From: Fluviirhizobium alvei
GTDB taxonomy: Bacteria > Pseudomonadota > Alphaproteobacteria > Rhizobiales > Rhizobiaceae
NCBI RefSeq assembly: GCF_030551875.1
Contig: NZ_JAUOZU010000017.1
Coordinates: 62,001-126,000 of the forward strand
Direction: 5' to 3'
Length of the DNA stretch: 64,000 nucleotides
Below, one piece after another: positions 7,776 to 17,700 of the stretch. The notes under the pieces were generated by a model that saw only the letters and a program-made list of their open reading frames with translations, was not told the DNA's origin and did not search any database. The position numbers and the translations under genes were made by a program. Each line of letters starts with the position of its first letter. Within the stretch, counting starts at the first letter, position 1.

Positions 7776-9116
7776 ATGAACAGAAAATGGCTGCTTTCCA
7801 CCGCGCTGACGATCGGCGCCCTCGCCCTCGGTGCAACGAGCGGCGAAGCCCGCACGAAGTTCGAATTCTGGTACGGCCTCAGCGGCGACCTGAGCGAGCG
7901 CATCCAGGACATGTGCAAGACCTTTAACGACTCGCAGGCAGACTACGAGATCGTCTGCGTCAGCCAGGAAACCTATGAGAACAACCTGCAGAACACGATC
8001 GCTGCCTTCCGCGCCCAGAAGCATCCGACCGTGACGCAGATCTCCGATGGCGGCACGCTCGACCTCATGCTCTCCGGCGCCTATGTTCCGGTGCGCGAGC
8101 TGATGGAAAAGAACGGCTACCAGATCGACTGGAAGAACTATTTCTCCGGTATCGCCTCGTACTATTCCTCGCCGTCGGGCGAACTGCTCTCGATGCCGTT
8201 CAACTCCTCGACCGCAATGATCTATTACAACACCGACGCGCTGAAGGCCGTGGGCTTTGAAGGCCTGCCGAAGACCTGGAGCGAAGTCGAGACCGTTGCC
8301 CGCGCCATGAAGGCCAAGGGCTACGAATGCCCGGTTGCGTTCGACCCGACCGGTGTCTGGCAGTGGTTCGAACAGTTCTCGGCGATCCACAACCAGCCGA
8401 TCGCTACCAAGGGCAACGGTTACGAAGGTCTCGATGCCGAAGTCACCTTCAACAAGACCAAGTTCGTCGACCAGCTGACCTGGATCAAGAAGATGTATGA
8501 CGAAGGTCTCTTCGTCCACAAGAGCAAGGCCGTCGGCGAAACCGCCAACGATGCCTTCGTCAATGCCAAGTGCCAGATCACCTCGTCGTCGATCGCCGAT
8601 CACGGCACGTTCGGCAAGCAGGCCAAGGAAGGCATGCATTGGGACGTCTCCATGCTACCGCTCCTCGATGGCTTCACCCGTACCAACTCGCTCGTGGGCG
8701 GCGCTTCGCTCTGGACGCTGAAGGGCAAGTCGGAAGAAGAATACAAGGGCGCTGCCGCCTTCTACGCCTTCCTCGCCAAGCCGGAACAGGCTGAATGGTG
8801 GTCAACCGTGACCGGCTACATCCCGGTGACCAACAGCGGTTTCGAAGCCATGAAGGCCAAGGGCTTCTACGACAAGGCTCCCTACAAGGGCCGCGAACTG
8901 GCCATCGCCAGCCTGACCGCCACCCCGCCGACCGAATATACCCGCGGCGTGCGTCTCGGCAATTTCAATGCCATCCGCAAGGAAATCGCCAATGCCATGC
9001 AGGAAGTGGTGTTCAACAACAAGCCGGTCCAGCAGGCGCTTGACGAAGCCGCTGCCCGCTCGAACGAAATCCTGCGTCGTTTCGAAAAGACCTATCAGGG
9101 CAAGGCCCTGAACTGA
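7776..9116 (+). CDS. ugpB: sn-Glycerol-3-phosphate ABC transporter substrate-binding protein UgpB
   Basis: A 446-residue periplasmic binding protein with a cleavable signal peptide (hydrophobic stretch ending GATSGEA). It aligns along its length with E. coli UgpB (438 residues), sharing FNSSTAMIYYN, GGASLW, TGYIPVTN, TRGVRLGN and the C-terminal LRRFEK. It binds glycerol-3-phosphate or glycerophosphodiesters such as glycerophosphocholine. Two ATGs overlap at 7773 and 7776; the second is six bases after GGGAG and is preferred. It heads the ugp operon behind a four-half-site PHO box and is followed by a hairpin before ugpA, which probably sets its higher expression. Confidence 0.93.
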   Translation: MNRKWLLSTALTIGALALGATSGEARTKFEFWYGLSGDLSERIQDMCKTFNDSQADYEIVCVSQETYENNLQNTIAAFRAQKHPTVTQISDGGTLDLMLSGAYVPVRELMEKNGYQIDWKNYFSGIASYYSSPSGELLSMPFNSSTAMIYYNTDALKAVGFEGLPKTWSEVETVARAMKAKGYECPVAFDPTGVWQWFEQFSAIHNQPIATKGNGYEGLDAEVTFNKTKFVDQLTWIKKMYDEGLFVHKSKAVGETANDAFVNAKCQITSSSIADHGTFGKQAKEGMHWDVSMLPLLDGFTRTNSLVGGASLWTLKGKSEEEYKGAAAFYAFLAKPEQAEWWSTVTGYIPVTNSGFEAMKAKGFYDKAPYKGRELAIASLTATPPTEYTRGVRLGNFNAIRKEIANAMQEVVFNNKPVQQALDEAAARSNEILRRFEKTYQGKALN

Positions 9117-9130
9117 TCGCACCGTCTTTC

Positions 9131-9162
9131 GGGCAGCCTTCGGGCTGCCCGTTTCCCTTTTT
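9131..9162 (+). terminator. Hairpin between ugpB and ugpA (attenuating terminator or mRNA end)
   Basis: GGGCAGCC and GGCTGCCC pair around a short TTCG-type loop (9131-9150), followed after a few bases by a short run of Ts (9157-9162). Such a structure after a binding-protein gene commonly lets only part of transcription continue and protects the 3' end of the binding-protein mRNA. It lies in the 64-base gap before ugpA. Confidence 0.7.
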
Positions 9163-9180
9163 CAAGATTGGCATAAATTC

Positions 9181-10065
9181 ATGGAACGGCGCGCTTACTA
9201 TCGCAACCGGGTCCTGCCCTGGCTGCTGGTTGCTCCCCAGCTGCTTCTGGTCCTGGTGTTCTTCTACTGGCCGACATCGCAGGCGCTCTACTGGGCCTTC
9301 ACGCTCGAACAGCCCTGGGGTGGCGGCAACGAATGGGTCGGTTTCGACAATTTCTCAGCCGTCTTTTCCGACAGCCGCTATTGGGCCACCGTCGTGCGCT
9401 CCGCCGTCTATGGCGTGTCGGCAACCGCAATCTCGATGGTGATCGCGCTGACGCTGGCGCTGTTCGTCGATCGCGGTCTGCGTGGAACCAAGCTGTTCCA
9501 GTCTGTTTTCATCTGGCCCTATGCACTCGCCGCGCCGGTCGTTGGCGTCGCCTTCCGCTTCATCCTCTCGCCCGAAGCCGGGATGGTGGGCGCAGTCAAT
9601 CTGGTCTGGCCCGGCATCTGGGACCCGGCGACCAACGGCACGCATGCGCTGATCATGGTCATCATCTGCCATGCCTGGCTGTCGATCGGCTACAATTTCG
9701 TGTTCTTTCTGGCCGGCCTGCAGATGATCCCGCGCTCGATCTCGGAAGCAGGTGCCATGGATGGTGCTCGCCCCGCCCGTCGCATGCTTGATCTGCAATT
9801 GCCGCTGATCGCACCGACGACCTTCTTCCTGCTGATCATGAACATCATCTCCACCTTCACCGACAGTTTCGCCCTCATCGACACGATGACGGAAGGCGGG
9901 CCGATCGGCTCGACGGAGGTCATGGTCTACAAAATCTATGAAAACGGCTTCAAGGGCCTCGATTATTCGGGCGCGGCTGCCCAGTCGATCGTGCTCATGC
10001 TCATTGTCATCGCGCTGACCTTCGTCCAGTTCAAATGGGTCGAGCGCCGCATCCATTATGCGTGA
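9181..10065 (+). CDS. ugpA: sn-Glycerol-3-phosphate ABC transporter permease UgpA
   Basis: A 294-residue MalF-type inner-membrane permease with six predicted transmembrane helices. The EAA loop that contacts the ATPase is at ISEAGAMDGARPARRMLDLQLPLI (about residues 194-217; quoted only in part here: EAGAMDGA...LPLI). Length equals E. coli UgpA (295). It pairs with UgpE and is energised by UgpC. No strong ribosome-binding site precedes the ATG, and the hairpin downstream of ugpB lies directly upstream, consistent with lower expression of the membrane components than of UgpB. Confidence 0.92.
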   Translation: MERRAYYRNRVLPWLLVAPQLLLVLVFFYWPTSQALYWAFTLEQPWGGGNEWVGFDNFSAVFSDSRYWATVVRSAVYGVSATAISMVIALTLALFVDRGLRGTKLFQSVFIWPYALAAPVVGVAFRFILSPEAGMVGAVNLVWPGIWDPATNGTHALIMVIICHAWLSIGYNFVFFLAGLQMIPRSISEAGAMDGARPARRMLDLQLPLIAPTTFFLLIMNIISTFTDSFALIDTMTEGGPIGSTEVMVYKIYENGFKGLDYSGAAAQSIVLMLIVIALTFVQFKWVERRIHYA

Positions 10066-10073
10066 GGATCGTC

Positions 10074-10991
10074 ATGATCGAACGTTCGCCGCTCTTTGAC
10101 TACATCACCTACGGGGTCATGATCCTCGGCCTCGTCATCATCGTCATGCCGTTCTGGATCGTCTTCGTCGGCGCATCGCTGTCGCTGCCGGAAGTCTCGC
10201 GGGTGCCGATGGCTCTCTGGCCCTCGGACCATCTGTGGGAAAATCTCACCAAGGCCTGGACGCGGGCCGATCTCGGACCCAAGCTCATCAATACGCTGAT
10301 CGTCGCCACCTGCGTGACGATCGGCAAGATCACGATCGCCGCGTTTACGGCCTTTTCGATCGTCTTCTTCAACTACCGTTCTCGGATGGTGGTGTTCTGG
10401 CTCATCTTCATCACGCTCATGCTGCCGCTCGAAGTCCGCATCGTGCCGACCTATTCGATCGCGGCCAATGCGCTGCAGCCGTTCCAGTCCATTCTGGACT
10501 GGCTCGGCATCACGGGCCTCGTCGAAACTGTGTCCGGCATCCGCATCGCGATGAACTGGAACCTTCTGAATTCCTATTCCGGCCTTATCCTGCCGCTGGT
10601 GGCCACCGCTACGGGTACCTTCCTTTACCGCCAGTTCTTCATGACGGTACCGGATGAGCTGGTGGAAGCTTCCAAGATGGACGGGTCGGGGCCGATGCGT
10701 TTCTTCTTCGACGTGCTCATTCCGCTCTCGCGTACCAACATGCTGGCGCTCGCCACCATCATGTTCGTCTCCTCCTGGAACCAGTATCTCTGGCCGCTGC
10801 TCGTGACTACCGACCGGCCCAATTACGGCACGGTGATGATGGAACTGAAAAGCCTCATCCCCGCGCAGAACGGTATGCCCGAATGGAACGTCACCATGGC
10901 GGGCGCCCTCATCGTCATGCTGCCGCCGCTCCTCGTCGTTGCCTTCATGCAACGCTGGTTCGTGCGCGGCCTGATTTCGAAAGACAAGTGA
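10074..10991 (+). CDS. ugpE: sn-Glycerol-3-phosphate ABC transporter permease UgpE
   Basis: A 305-residue MalG-type permease, partner of UgpA. The sequence has hydrophobic helices throughout and an EAA-type loop (ELVEASKMDGSGPMRF) about two-thirds along, followed by the conserved FVSSWNQYLWPLL segment. It is longer than E. coli UgpE (281), with the extra residues in a periplasmic loop around residues 125-165. The ATG at 10074 lies eight bases after the ugpA stop with GTGAGGA just upstream; a longer frame starting inside ugpA is not supported. UgpC follows after 12 bases. Confidence 0.92.
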   Translation: MIERSPLFDYITYGVMILGLVIIVMPFWIVFVGASLSLPEVSRVPMALWPSDHLWENLTKAWTRADLGPKLINTLIVATCVTIGKITIAAFTAFSIVFFNYRSRMVVFWLIFITLMLPLEVRIVPTYSIAANALQPFQSILDWLGITGLVETVSGIRIAMNWNLLNSYSGLILPLVATATGTFLYRQFFMTVPDELVEASKMDGSGPMRFFFDVLIPLSRTNMLALATIMFVSSWNQYLWPLLVTTDRPNYGTVMMELKSLIPAQNGMPEWNVTMAGALIVMLPPLLVVAFMQRWFVRGLISKDK

Positions 10992-11003
10992 ACGGGGGAA
11001 CCC

Positions 11004-12116
11004 ATGTCAGCCATCAGTCTCAGAAATGTTCGCAAGCGTTACGGCAAGAACGACATCATCCATGGCGTCGATCTCGAGATCGAGGCCGGAGAATTCATCG
11101 TCATTCTCGGCCCGTCGGGCTGCGGAAAATCCACGCTCCTGCGCATGATCGCCGGCCTTGAAGAAATCTCCGGCGGCGAGATCGCCATCGGCGACCGTGT
11201 CGTCAACAAGCTCGAGCCGCGCGAGCGCGGCTGCGCCATGGTGTTCCAGAATTATGCGCTCTATCCGCATATGACGGTGGCCGCCAATATCGGCTATTCA
11301 CTCAAGGTGGCCGGCGTTCCGAAGGCCGAGCGCGACGAGCGTGTACAGAAAGTCGCCCAATCTGTCGGCCTCGGCGATTATCTCGACCGTCGCCCGGCGG
11401 CCCTTTCCGGCGGTCAGCGCCAGCGCGTGGCGATGGCGCGCGCCATGGTGCGCGAGCCGAAGGTCTTCCTGTTTGATGAACCTTTCTCCAACCTCGATGC
11501 CAAGCTGCGCGTCGCCATGCGGGCGGAAGTGCGCCGCCTGCATCGCCAGCTCGGCGTCACCTCCATCTTCGTGACGCATGACCAGGTCGAAGCCATGACG
11601 CTCGCCGATCGGCTCGTAATCATGAATGGCGGCCATGTCGAACAGGTTGGCCGCCCGGCCGATATCTATGATCGTCCCGTCAGCCGTTTCGTTGCCGATT
11701 TCATCGGATCGCCGGCGATGAACCTGCTCGAAGGCACGTTCGACGAGAATGGCCATTTCGTTCACGGCGCGGGCGGTCGCATTGCCGTCTCGTCGCTCAA
11801 CGGCCAGCGCGTGCCCGGCCGCAAGATCGTGCTCGGTATCCGACCGGAATCGGTCCGGCGCACCAACGAGGCCACCGAAGGCGCCATCCCCGGCGTGGTC
11901 GACTATGTGGAAGAGCTCGGCTCCGCTCGCCTCATTCATGCCGATGTCGCCGGCAGCCGCCTCGTCGCGCTCGATACCGAAGGCCGCGAACTGGCCTCCG
12001 GTACGCCTATTCATCTCACGCTTGACGATGCCTTGCATGCCTTCTCGATCGAGGACGGCAAGCGCATCGATGTCCACGCCCCCGTCAACAAGACCCATAC
12101 TGGAGACACTCAATGA
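11004..12116 (+). CDS. ugpC: sn-Glycerol-3-phosphate ABC transporter ATPase UgpC
   Basis: A 370-residue MalK-type ATPase. Walker [10 protein letters not shown] (36-44), Q-loop [10 protein letters not shown], signature LSGGQRQ (134-140), Walker B FLFDEP (155-160) and H-loop His192 are all present. The C-terminal 130 residues form the OB-fold regulatory (TOBE) region typical of MalK/UgpC proteins ([12 protein letters not shown] region). It drives UgpAE. In E. coli this domain mediates inhibition by phosphate, which may hold here. Its stop overlaps the start of the next gene in ATGA, so translation is coupled. Confidence 0.93.
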   Translation: MSAISLRNVRKRYGKNDIIHGVDLEIEAGEFIVILGPSGCGKSTLLRMIAGLEEISGGEIAIGDRVVNKLEPRERGCAMVFQNYALYPHMTVAANIGYSLKVAGVPKAERDERVQKVAQSVGLGDYLDRRPAALSGGQRQRVAMARAMVREPKVFLFDEPFSNLDAKLRVAMRAEVRRLHRQLGVTSIFVTHDQVEAMTLADRLVIMNGGHVEQVGRPADIYDRPVSRFVADFIGSPAMNLLEGTFDENGHFVHGAGGRIAVSSLNGQRVPGRKIVLGIRPESVRRTNEATEGAIPGVVDYVEELGSARLIHADVAGSRLVALDTEGRELASGTPIHLTLDDALHAFSIEDGKRIDVHAPVNKTHTGDTQ

Positions 12117-13027
12117 GCAATATCATCGGAACCGGCTTCAATGCCGCTTCGGCCGATGGCGAAATCGCCAGCCTTGAAGCCGATCTGCGTGCACTCGCCG
12201 ATATCGGCTGCGACACGGTCGAACTCGGCATCACCACGGTCGATCTGATCTCTGGCGGCCGCATCATCGAAGAGCGCGCCTCGCGTCTCGTGCCGATGCT
12301 GAAGCAGTTCGATTTCCGCTACACGGTCCACGGCCTCGTCTCGTCGAATTTCATGGATCCGGTTACCCAGCGTTACCAGATCGATGCCGCCAAGGCGCTG
12401 GTCGAAATCTGCGACCGCATCGACGCCCGCATCCTCGTCCAGCATGGCGGCTGCCTGCGTGCCGACCAGATCTTCGATCGTGCCGAGACCGATGCCCGCG
12501 AACGGGAAGCGTTGGTGGAACTCGGCGATTTTGCCCGTCCCTATGGTGTCCGCATCGCGCTCGAAAACATCTTCACCACCGAACCGGGCCAATATCGCCA
12601 GACCCCAGCCGAAGTGGCGGAGACTGTCAAGGCGGTCAACCACCCCAACATCGTGGCCCTGATCGATTTCAGCCACGCCTATATCGAATCGACCTATCGC
12701 GGGCTCGATTTCCTCGAGCAGCTGCGCGCCATGGCGCCGGTCGCAGGTCATCTGCATGTGCATGATTCCTTCGGTCGGCCGCAGGGTTTCTATCGCGGCT
12801 TCCATCCGCAGGAAAATACAGCCATGGGCGTCGGCGATCTCCATATGCCGCTCGGCTGGGGCGATATTGCCTGGGAAGAGATCTTTGCCGAACTGACCTT
12901 CCTGCCCGAGACCGTTCTGATGATGGAAATCGGTGCGCGCTATCGCAGCGAACAGCCTGCTAGCCTCGAACGTGCCCGTCGTCTCATCGAGATCAACAAT
13001 GGCCAGCGGGCGCTGGCTGCCGAATAA
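12113..13027 (+). CDS. Sugar phosphate isomerase/epimerase family TIM-barrel protein
   Basis: A 304-residue member of the xylose-isomerase-like/AP-endonuclease-2 TIM-barrel fold. Metal-binding positions are suggested by the [11 protein letters not shown] segment (Glu about residue 155), the [12 protein letters not shown] segment (Asp/His about 184-187), HLHVHDSFG (about 217-225) and the terminal MMEIGAR (Glu). The reaction cannot be named from sequence. Its place inside the ugp operon, with a 4-base overlap to ugpC, suggests that it acts on the alcohol or sugar moiety released from glycerophosphodiesters such as glycerophosphoinositol or another polyol. A hairpin follows the gene. Confidence 0.72.
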   Translation: MSNIIGTGFNAASADGEIASLEADLRALADIGCDTVELGITTVDLISGGRIIEERASRLVPMLKQFDFRYTVHGLVSSNFMDPVTQRYQIDAAKALVEICDRIDARILVQHGGCLRADQIFDRAETDAREREALVELGDFARPYGVRIALENIFTTEPGQYRQTPAEVAETVKAVNHPNIVALIDFSHAYIESTYRGLDFLEQLRAMAPVAGHLHVHDSFGRPQGFYRGFHPQENTAMGVGDLHMPLGWGDIAWEEIFAELTFLPETVLMMEIGARYRSEQPASLERARRLIEINNGQRALAAE

Positions 13028-13034
13028 CCCCGCC

Positions 13035-13056
13035 GGCGGCGGGTTCGCCCGCCGCC
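13035..13056 (+). terminator. GC-rich hairpin between the isomerase and phosphodiesterase genes
   Basis: GGCGGCGGG (13035-13043) pairs with CCCGCCGCC (13048-13056) around TTCG. Only three Ts follow, so it is more likely an mRNA-stabilising or partial terminator structure than a strong terminator. Confidence 0.55.
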
Positions 13057-13075
13057 CTTTCAAACTGGAAAAGAC

Positions 13076-13873
13076 ATGTTGAAATTCATTGTTCTGAGCG
13101 ATCTCCACCTCGTGCCGGAAGGGCGCGTGTCCAATGGTCTCGATACGGCAGAGCGTCTTGCGCTCGCCATCGAAAGCATCAACCGTGATCATGCCGATGC
13201 CGACTTCTGCCTCCTGGCCGGCGATCTCGCTGACCGCGGCGAAGCCGATGCCTATCGTCGGCTGCAGACGATTCTTGCACCTCTTGGCGTGCCGCATCAC
13301 ATCACACTCGGCAACCATGACAACCGGCCGGTGTTTCTCGATGTGTTCGGGACCGACGAGGCTGATGAAAACGGCTTCATCAACAAGGTGATCGATGCGA
13401 AGGGCTATCGGGTGATCCTGCTCGACAGTTCCGAGCCCGGCAAGGTTTCCGGCATTCTCTGCGACAAGCGTCTCGACTGGTTGAAGGCACGGCTTGCCGA
13501 AGCTTCCGATCGTCCGGTCATTGTCGTGCTGCATCATCACGCCAATGATCTTGCACTGCCGGTCGATGTGATCAAGCTCGAAGAGGCAGAGCGGTTCCTC
13601 GCCGTTCTCAAGACCCATCCGGACATTCGCCAGGTGATCGCGGGTCATGTGCACATCACCACCACCGGCGTCTGGCACGGCATTCCGTTCACCACGCTAG
13701 CCGGCAGTCACTACAATGTCTCGCTGCATCTCGAAAGCGTTGGCGGCGAACAGAAGCGGCTTGAAGGACCGGCGCAATATGCGGTGGTGCTGGCCGACGA
13801 GCAGTCAACGCTCGTCCATTTCAACGACTATATCGACCGGCATCTGCAGATGGCGCCGGCGCTTTTCGGCTGA
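13076..13873 (+). CDS. Class III cyclic-nucleotide/glycerophosphodiester phosphodiesterase (GpdQ/CpdA-like metallophosphoesterase)
   Basis: A 265-residue calcineurin-like metallophosphoesterase. The five metal motifs are in order: SDLHL (D8, H10), GDLADRG, GNHDNR, HHHAN and GHVH. The length and the DSS motif after the second strand resemble Enterobacter GpdQ and the CpdA family. As last gene of the PHO-box-controlled ugp operon it most likely hydrolyses glycerophosphodiesters taken up by UgpBAEC to glycerol-3-phosphate and an alcohol, in place of the GDPD-fold UgpQ used in E. coli. No signal peptide is visible, so it acts in the cytoplasm. Activity on cyclic AMP is an alternative. It ends shortly before sRNA B. 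Confidence 0.8.
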   Translation: MLKFIVLSDLHLVPEGRVSNGLDTAERLALAIESINRDHADADFCLLAGDLADRGEADAYRRLQTILAPLGVPHHITLGNHDNRPVFLDVFGTDEADENGFINKVIDAKGYRVILLDSSEPGKVSGILCDKRLDWLKARLAEASDRPVIVVLHHHANDLALPVDVIKLEEAERFLAVLKTHPDIRQVIAGHVHITTTGVWHGIPFTTLAGSHYNVSLHLESVGGEQKRLEGPAQYAVVLADEQSTLVHFNDYIDRHLQMAPALFG

Positions 13874-13920
13874 AAAAGGAAGCTACCCGCTCAGCGCATA
13901 GCTGGCCTGCAGAAATCTGC

Positions 13921-13949
13921 CTAGAATATGGGCGTGATTAATGTATAGT
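13921..13949 (+). promoter_or_regulatory. Putative promoter of sRNA B
   Basis: TATAGT (13944-13949) is a good -10 element. At 17 bases upstream the hexamer is CTAGAA (13921-13926), unlike the housekeeping -35 but similar to the CT-G-A pattern of heat-shock sigma factors. Related Rhodobacter sRNAs depend on RpoH, so an alternative sigma factor is possible here; this is inference. Confidence 0.4.
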
Positions 13950-13955
13950 CAGATT

Positions 13956-14112
13956 CATCGAAGCACTGCACCTCCTCCCGCGGAGCTTCGGATTTGCAGA
14001 CGGGTTACTCCTCCTCCCAAACCCTCTGCGGGAACAGTAGCACTCCTCCTCCCAGCTGCTGTTCGGTTCTTTCGGAAAAGCCTGCCGCACCTCCTCCCGC
14101 GGCAGGCTTTTT
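13956..14112 (+). ncRNA. Small RNA B with four anti-Shine-Dalgarno hairpin loops (alpha-r14/cuckoo type)
   Basis: A transcript of about 157 nt contains four successive hairpins, each with CCTCCTCCC or CTCCTCCTCCC in its loop: stems 13959-13969/13980-13990, 13996-14006/14020-14029 (one bulge), 14032-14041/14055-14064 (one U-G pair) and 14076-14088/14099-14111. The last is a perfect terminator stem running into TTTTT. The stems of sRNA A and sRNA B differ in sequence but the loops are the same, which is the mark of a selected loop motif. The predicted role is base-pairing with GGAGG-type ribosome-binding sites or with structured decoys. It lies between the convergent phosphodiesterase and TetR genes. 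Confidence 0.82.
14076..14112 (+). terminator. Intrinsic terminator of sRNA B
   Basis: AAAAGCCTGCCGC (14076-14088) pairs perfectly with the segment from 14099, leaving the loop ACCTCCTCCC, and ends in TTTTT (14108-14112). As in sRNA A, the terminator loop carries the anti-Shine-Dalgarno motif. Confidence 0.85.
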
Positions 14113-14136
14113 CAGTTCTGGAGGAGAATCTCCCGC

Positions 14137-14745
14137 TCAGGATCGCGGCAGGATCACCGACTGAAAGATCAGGACCATGTTCTTCGCCAGTCGTGGCGCA
14201 AAGACGTTCACGGCATTCGGTCCGGTGAAATCCGATTTCAGCCAGCGGACGACCAGGGTCACGAAACCGCCCGCGATGAAAGCAGGGTCGATTCGCCCTG
14301 AGAGCGCCGCCTCACGGATTTTGTGGCGGATTGGCGAGCGGGTCATAAGCTCCGCTTCGATGAAATCGCAAAGGTCATCATAGAGCGGAAAAGAGCCGGC
14401 ACCATGCAGCACCCGGCGATAGAACGCGCTGTGAAGAACGATGTGGCTGAGGATTCCGGTGATCGTCTGTTCAAGTTCCCATCCGGAAGGATCCAGTTCT
14501 TCCCATTCACGGATTTCATGCTGTGCCGGAAACGAGGATTGCAATCGTTCGATCAAAGCTGCGCGGGCGGCGGCGTTGATATCCGGAAAATGCTGGTAGA
14601 AGGTCGGGCGCGTCACCTGGGCGCGCCGAACCAGATCCGAAATGGTGATCTCGCTCACCGGACGTTCGTCCAGAAGCCCGGTTATTGCATCGACGAGCGC
14701 GGCTCGTGTGCGAATGAGCCGCGCATCTGGACTGCGGTCAGCCAT
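14137..14745 (-). CDS. TetR-family regulator of the RND efflux operon
   Basis: A 202-residue TetR-type repressor. The N-terminal helix-turn-helix is in ISDLVRRAQVTRPTFYQHFPD (about residues 33-53; the family's hallmark T-x-x-TFYxHF is TRPTFYQHF). The remainder is a helical ligand-binding and dimerisation domain with no recognisable specificity. It is the last gene of a minus-strand operon and its start overlaps the RND pump stop by 8 bases. It probably represses its own operon through the perfect palindrome at 20068-20085, with relief by a pump substrate. That pairing is inferred from operon membership and operator type. Confidence 0.85.
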   Translation of the reverse strand: MADRSPDARLIRTRAALVDAITGLLDERPVSEITISDLVRRAQVTRPTFYQHFPDINAAARAALIERLQSSFPAQHEIREWEELDPSGWELEQTITGILSHIVLHSAFYRRVLHGAGSFPLYDDLCDFIEAELMTRSPIRHKIREAALSGRIDPAFIAGGFVTLVVRWLKSDFTGPNAVNVFAPRLAKNMVLIFQSVILPRS

Positions 14746-17700
14746 GCGCCGGCGTTTCTGCTGCCGGGATTGCGCCGGGCGTCAGGTCGTCTTGCGTCCC
14801 ATCGCCACCCTTTTCCGGTTCCTTGATCCGGAACCAGGCGATGTAGAGCGCCGGAAGGAAGAGCAGCGTGATCGCTGTGCCGGCAATGATGCCGCCCATC
14901 ATGGCATAGGCCATCGGGCCCCAGAACACTTCGCGGGCAATCGGAATCAGTGCCAGGCTGGCCGCCGCCGCTGTCAGCGCAATCGGCCTTGTTCTGCCCT
15001 CTGTTGCTTCAAGCACGGCATCCCACCGCGCCTTGCCTTCCCGGATCAGATCCTCGATCTGCACGATCAGGATGACCGAGTTGCGGATCAGAATGCCGAT
15101 CAGCGCAAGAACACCGAGCAAAGCCACGAAGCCCAGCGGCGCACCGCTCGGCAGCAGAGCCGCAACGACGCCGATCAATCCGAGCGGAGCCACCGCTACT
15201 ACCAGGAAAAGGCGCTGGAAGCTCTGCAGCTGGAACATCAGGATCGTCGTCATCGTGAGCAACATCAGCGGCATGACAGCAAAGATCGGTGCCTGACTCT
15301 TGGCGCTTTCTTCCGCCGCACCTGCGGTGAAGACCTGATAGCCATCGGGAAACTTGGCAATGAATGCATCCACCGAAGGCTTCAGTTCCTTGACGACGGT
15401 CGCCGGCAGACTGCTGTCGACGATGCCCGCGCGAACGGTAATGGTCGGAAGGCGTCCGCGCCGCCAAACTGTTGGTTGTTCGAGCGTATAGTCGATGTTG
15501 GCCAGGCTCGCGAGCGGGGTGGACTCACCGTTGCCGGTGGGAATCTGCATGTTGCGCAGAGTTTCCACAGAACCGCGTTCGCTCTTCTCCGAACGCGCCA
15601 CGACATTGATCAGATAGGTCGCATCACGCACTTGAGTGATGGCGACACCACCGACGATGCCATTCAGGGCATTGGAAATGTCCTGCGACGTCACACCCAG
15701 CTGGCGCGCCTTGTCCTGCAGGACATCGACGCGAACCACGCGCTGGGGTTCGTTCCAGTCAAAGGTCGGCGAACCCACTTTGGGATTGGCCGATATGACC
15801 TGCGAGAAATCGAGCGCGAGCGTGCGGACCTGTTCGGGATCGGGTCCGCTGACACGGTACTGCAGCGGTCGACCAACCGGCGGGCCAAGTTCGAGCAGTT
15901 TCACGAAAGCGTCGAGGCCGACGTAATCCTTGCGCAATATCTGCTCAAGTTGTGCCTTCACGCGGTCGCGGGCTTCCACGCTCTTGGTGACGATGATCGT
16001 CTGGCCGAAATAGGGATTTTCGGGCTGAACGTCAAAGGTCAGCACGAAACGAACGGCGCCGCGTCCCGCATAGGAACTCCAGTGGGCGATATCCGGGTTG
16101 CCTTCAAGCGCCTGCCTCTCAAATCGGGCAATCGTGTCACGCGTCTCCTTGATCGAGGAATTCTGCGGCAAGCTCCAGTCGATCACCAGTTCCGGCCGAT
16201 CCGACGGAGGAAAGAACTGTTGCTGCACAAATTGCATGCCGAAGACAGAGGTGGCGAACAGCAGGATCGTCGTAAAGATGGTGATCCAGCGATGCCGCAT
16301 GGCAGCCAGAATGATACTGCGCAACGCCAACATCAGCTTGCTGGGACCATGATGGTGGCCCTTGATCTGAGCTGGCAGGATCGCCACACCGAGCAGAGGG
16401 GCAAAAAGTACGGCGACCAGCCAGGAGACTGTCAGCGAAACCCCGATCACGACGAACAGGGTGAAGGTGTATTCGCCGGCGGCGCTGTTGTTGAGGCCGA
16501 TCGGGATGAAGCCGGCGACCGTTACCAGAGTGCCTGTCAGCATCGGGAAGGCGGTCGAGGTATAGACATAGGTTGCGGCCTTGCGGAGACTGTCGCCCAG
16601 TTCGAGCCGTGCGACCATCATTTCCACCGCGATCATGGCGTCATCGACCAGAAGCCCGAGTGCGATGATTAGAGCCCCCAGCGAAATGCGTTGCAAGGAA
16701 ATATCGGCGTAAAGCATCACCACAAAGGTGATGGCGAGAACCAGCGGAATCGACAGCGCAACGACAAGACCTGCGCGCATGCCGAGGCTGACGAAGGAGA
16801 CGGCAAGAACGATTGCCACGGCTTCGAACAGGGCCTTGGTGAAGCCTGAAACGGCCTCCTCGACGATGACCGGCTGGTCGGCCACAAGATGGATACCAAC
16901 ACCGACGGGAAGGTCTGCTACGACCTTTTCCATCTCGGCTTCCAGCGCATGGCCGAATTCCAGGAGGTTGCCCTTCGGTTTCATGCCGATTGCGAGCGCG
17001 ATCGCTTCCTGGCCATTGTAACGGAACAGGCTCGAGGGTGGGTCGCTATAGCCGCGGCGGATCGTGGCGACATCGCTCAGACGGAAGAAGCGGCCGTTGA
17101 CCCGGAGATTGACCGCCTTGAGGCTCTCTTCCGAGGTGAACTGACCGGTAACACGGATGCTGACCCGCTCCGGGCCGGTCTCGATGACGCCTGAAGGCGT
17201 GATGGCGTTCTGCGCCTGGAGACTAGCGACGATCGCCTGCTGGTTGAGACCCATTGCAGACACTTGCCGGGTCGAGAATTCGAGATAGATCACCTCGTCC
17301 TGGGCTCCGATGATCTCGACGCGGCCTGCATTGGGCACGGTCAGCACGCGCGCGCGCACATCCTCGACATAGTCGCGCAATTGCCGATGAGAAAGCCCAT
17401 CGGAGGTGAAGGCATAGACATTGCCGAACACATCTCCGAAGCGGTCATTGAAGAACGGGCCACGCACGCCATCCGGAAACTGTGTCCGGATGTCATCGAG
17501 CATGTTGCGCACCTGCGTCCAGTTGTCGGTCACTTCGGAGGCCTTCGTGGAGGCCTTGAGGTTGACGAAGACGATTGTCTTTCCGGCTGTTGTAACGGAG
17601 CGGGTGAAATCGAGCGCATCGAGTTCCTCGAGTTTCTTCTCGATGCGGTCGGTCACCTGCTTCAATGTTTCATCCACAGAAGCACCCGGCCAGTTGGCCT

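Noticed and set aside
12113-13027. Isomerase/epimerase as an AP endonuclease
   Set aside because: The fold is shared, but the operon context and the motif set fit sugar isomerases better; no DNA-repair link is seen.
143-14112. Repeated CTCCTCCC units read as a CRISPR or tandem-repeat array
   Set aside because: Units are only 8-11 bases and lie in the loops of different hairpins; spacer lengths vary, no cas genes are present, and promoters and terminators show sRNA genes.
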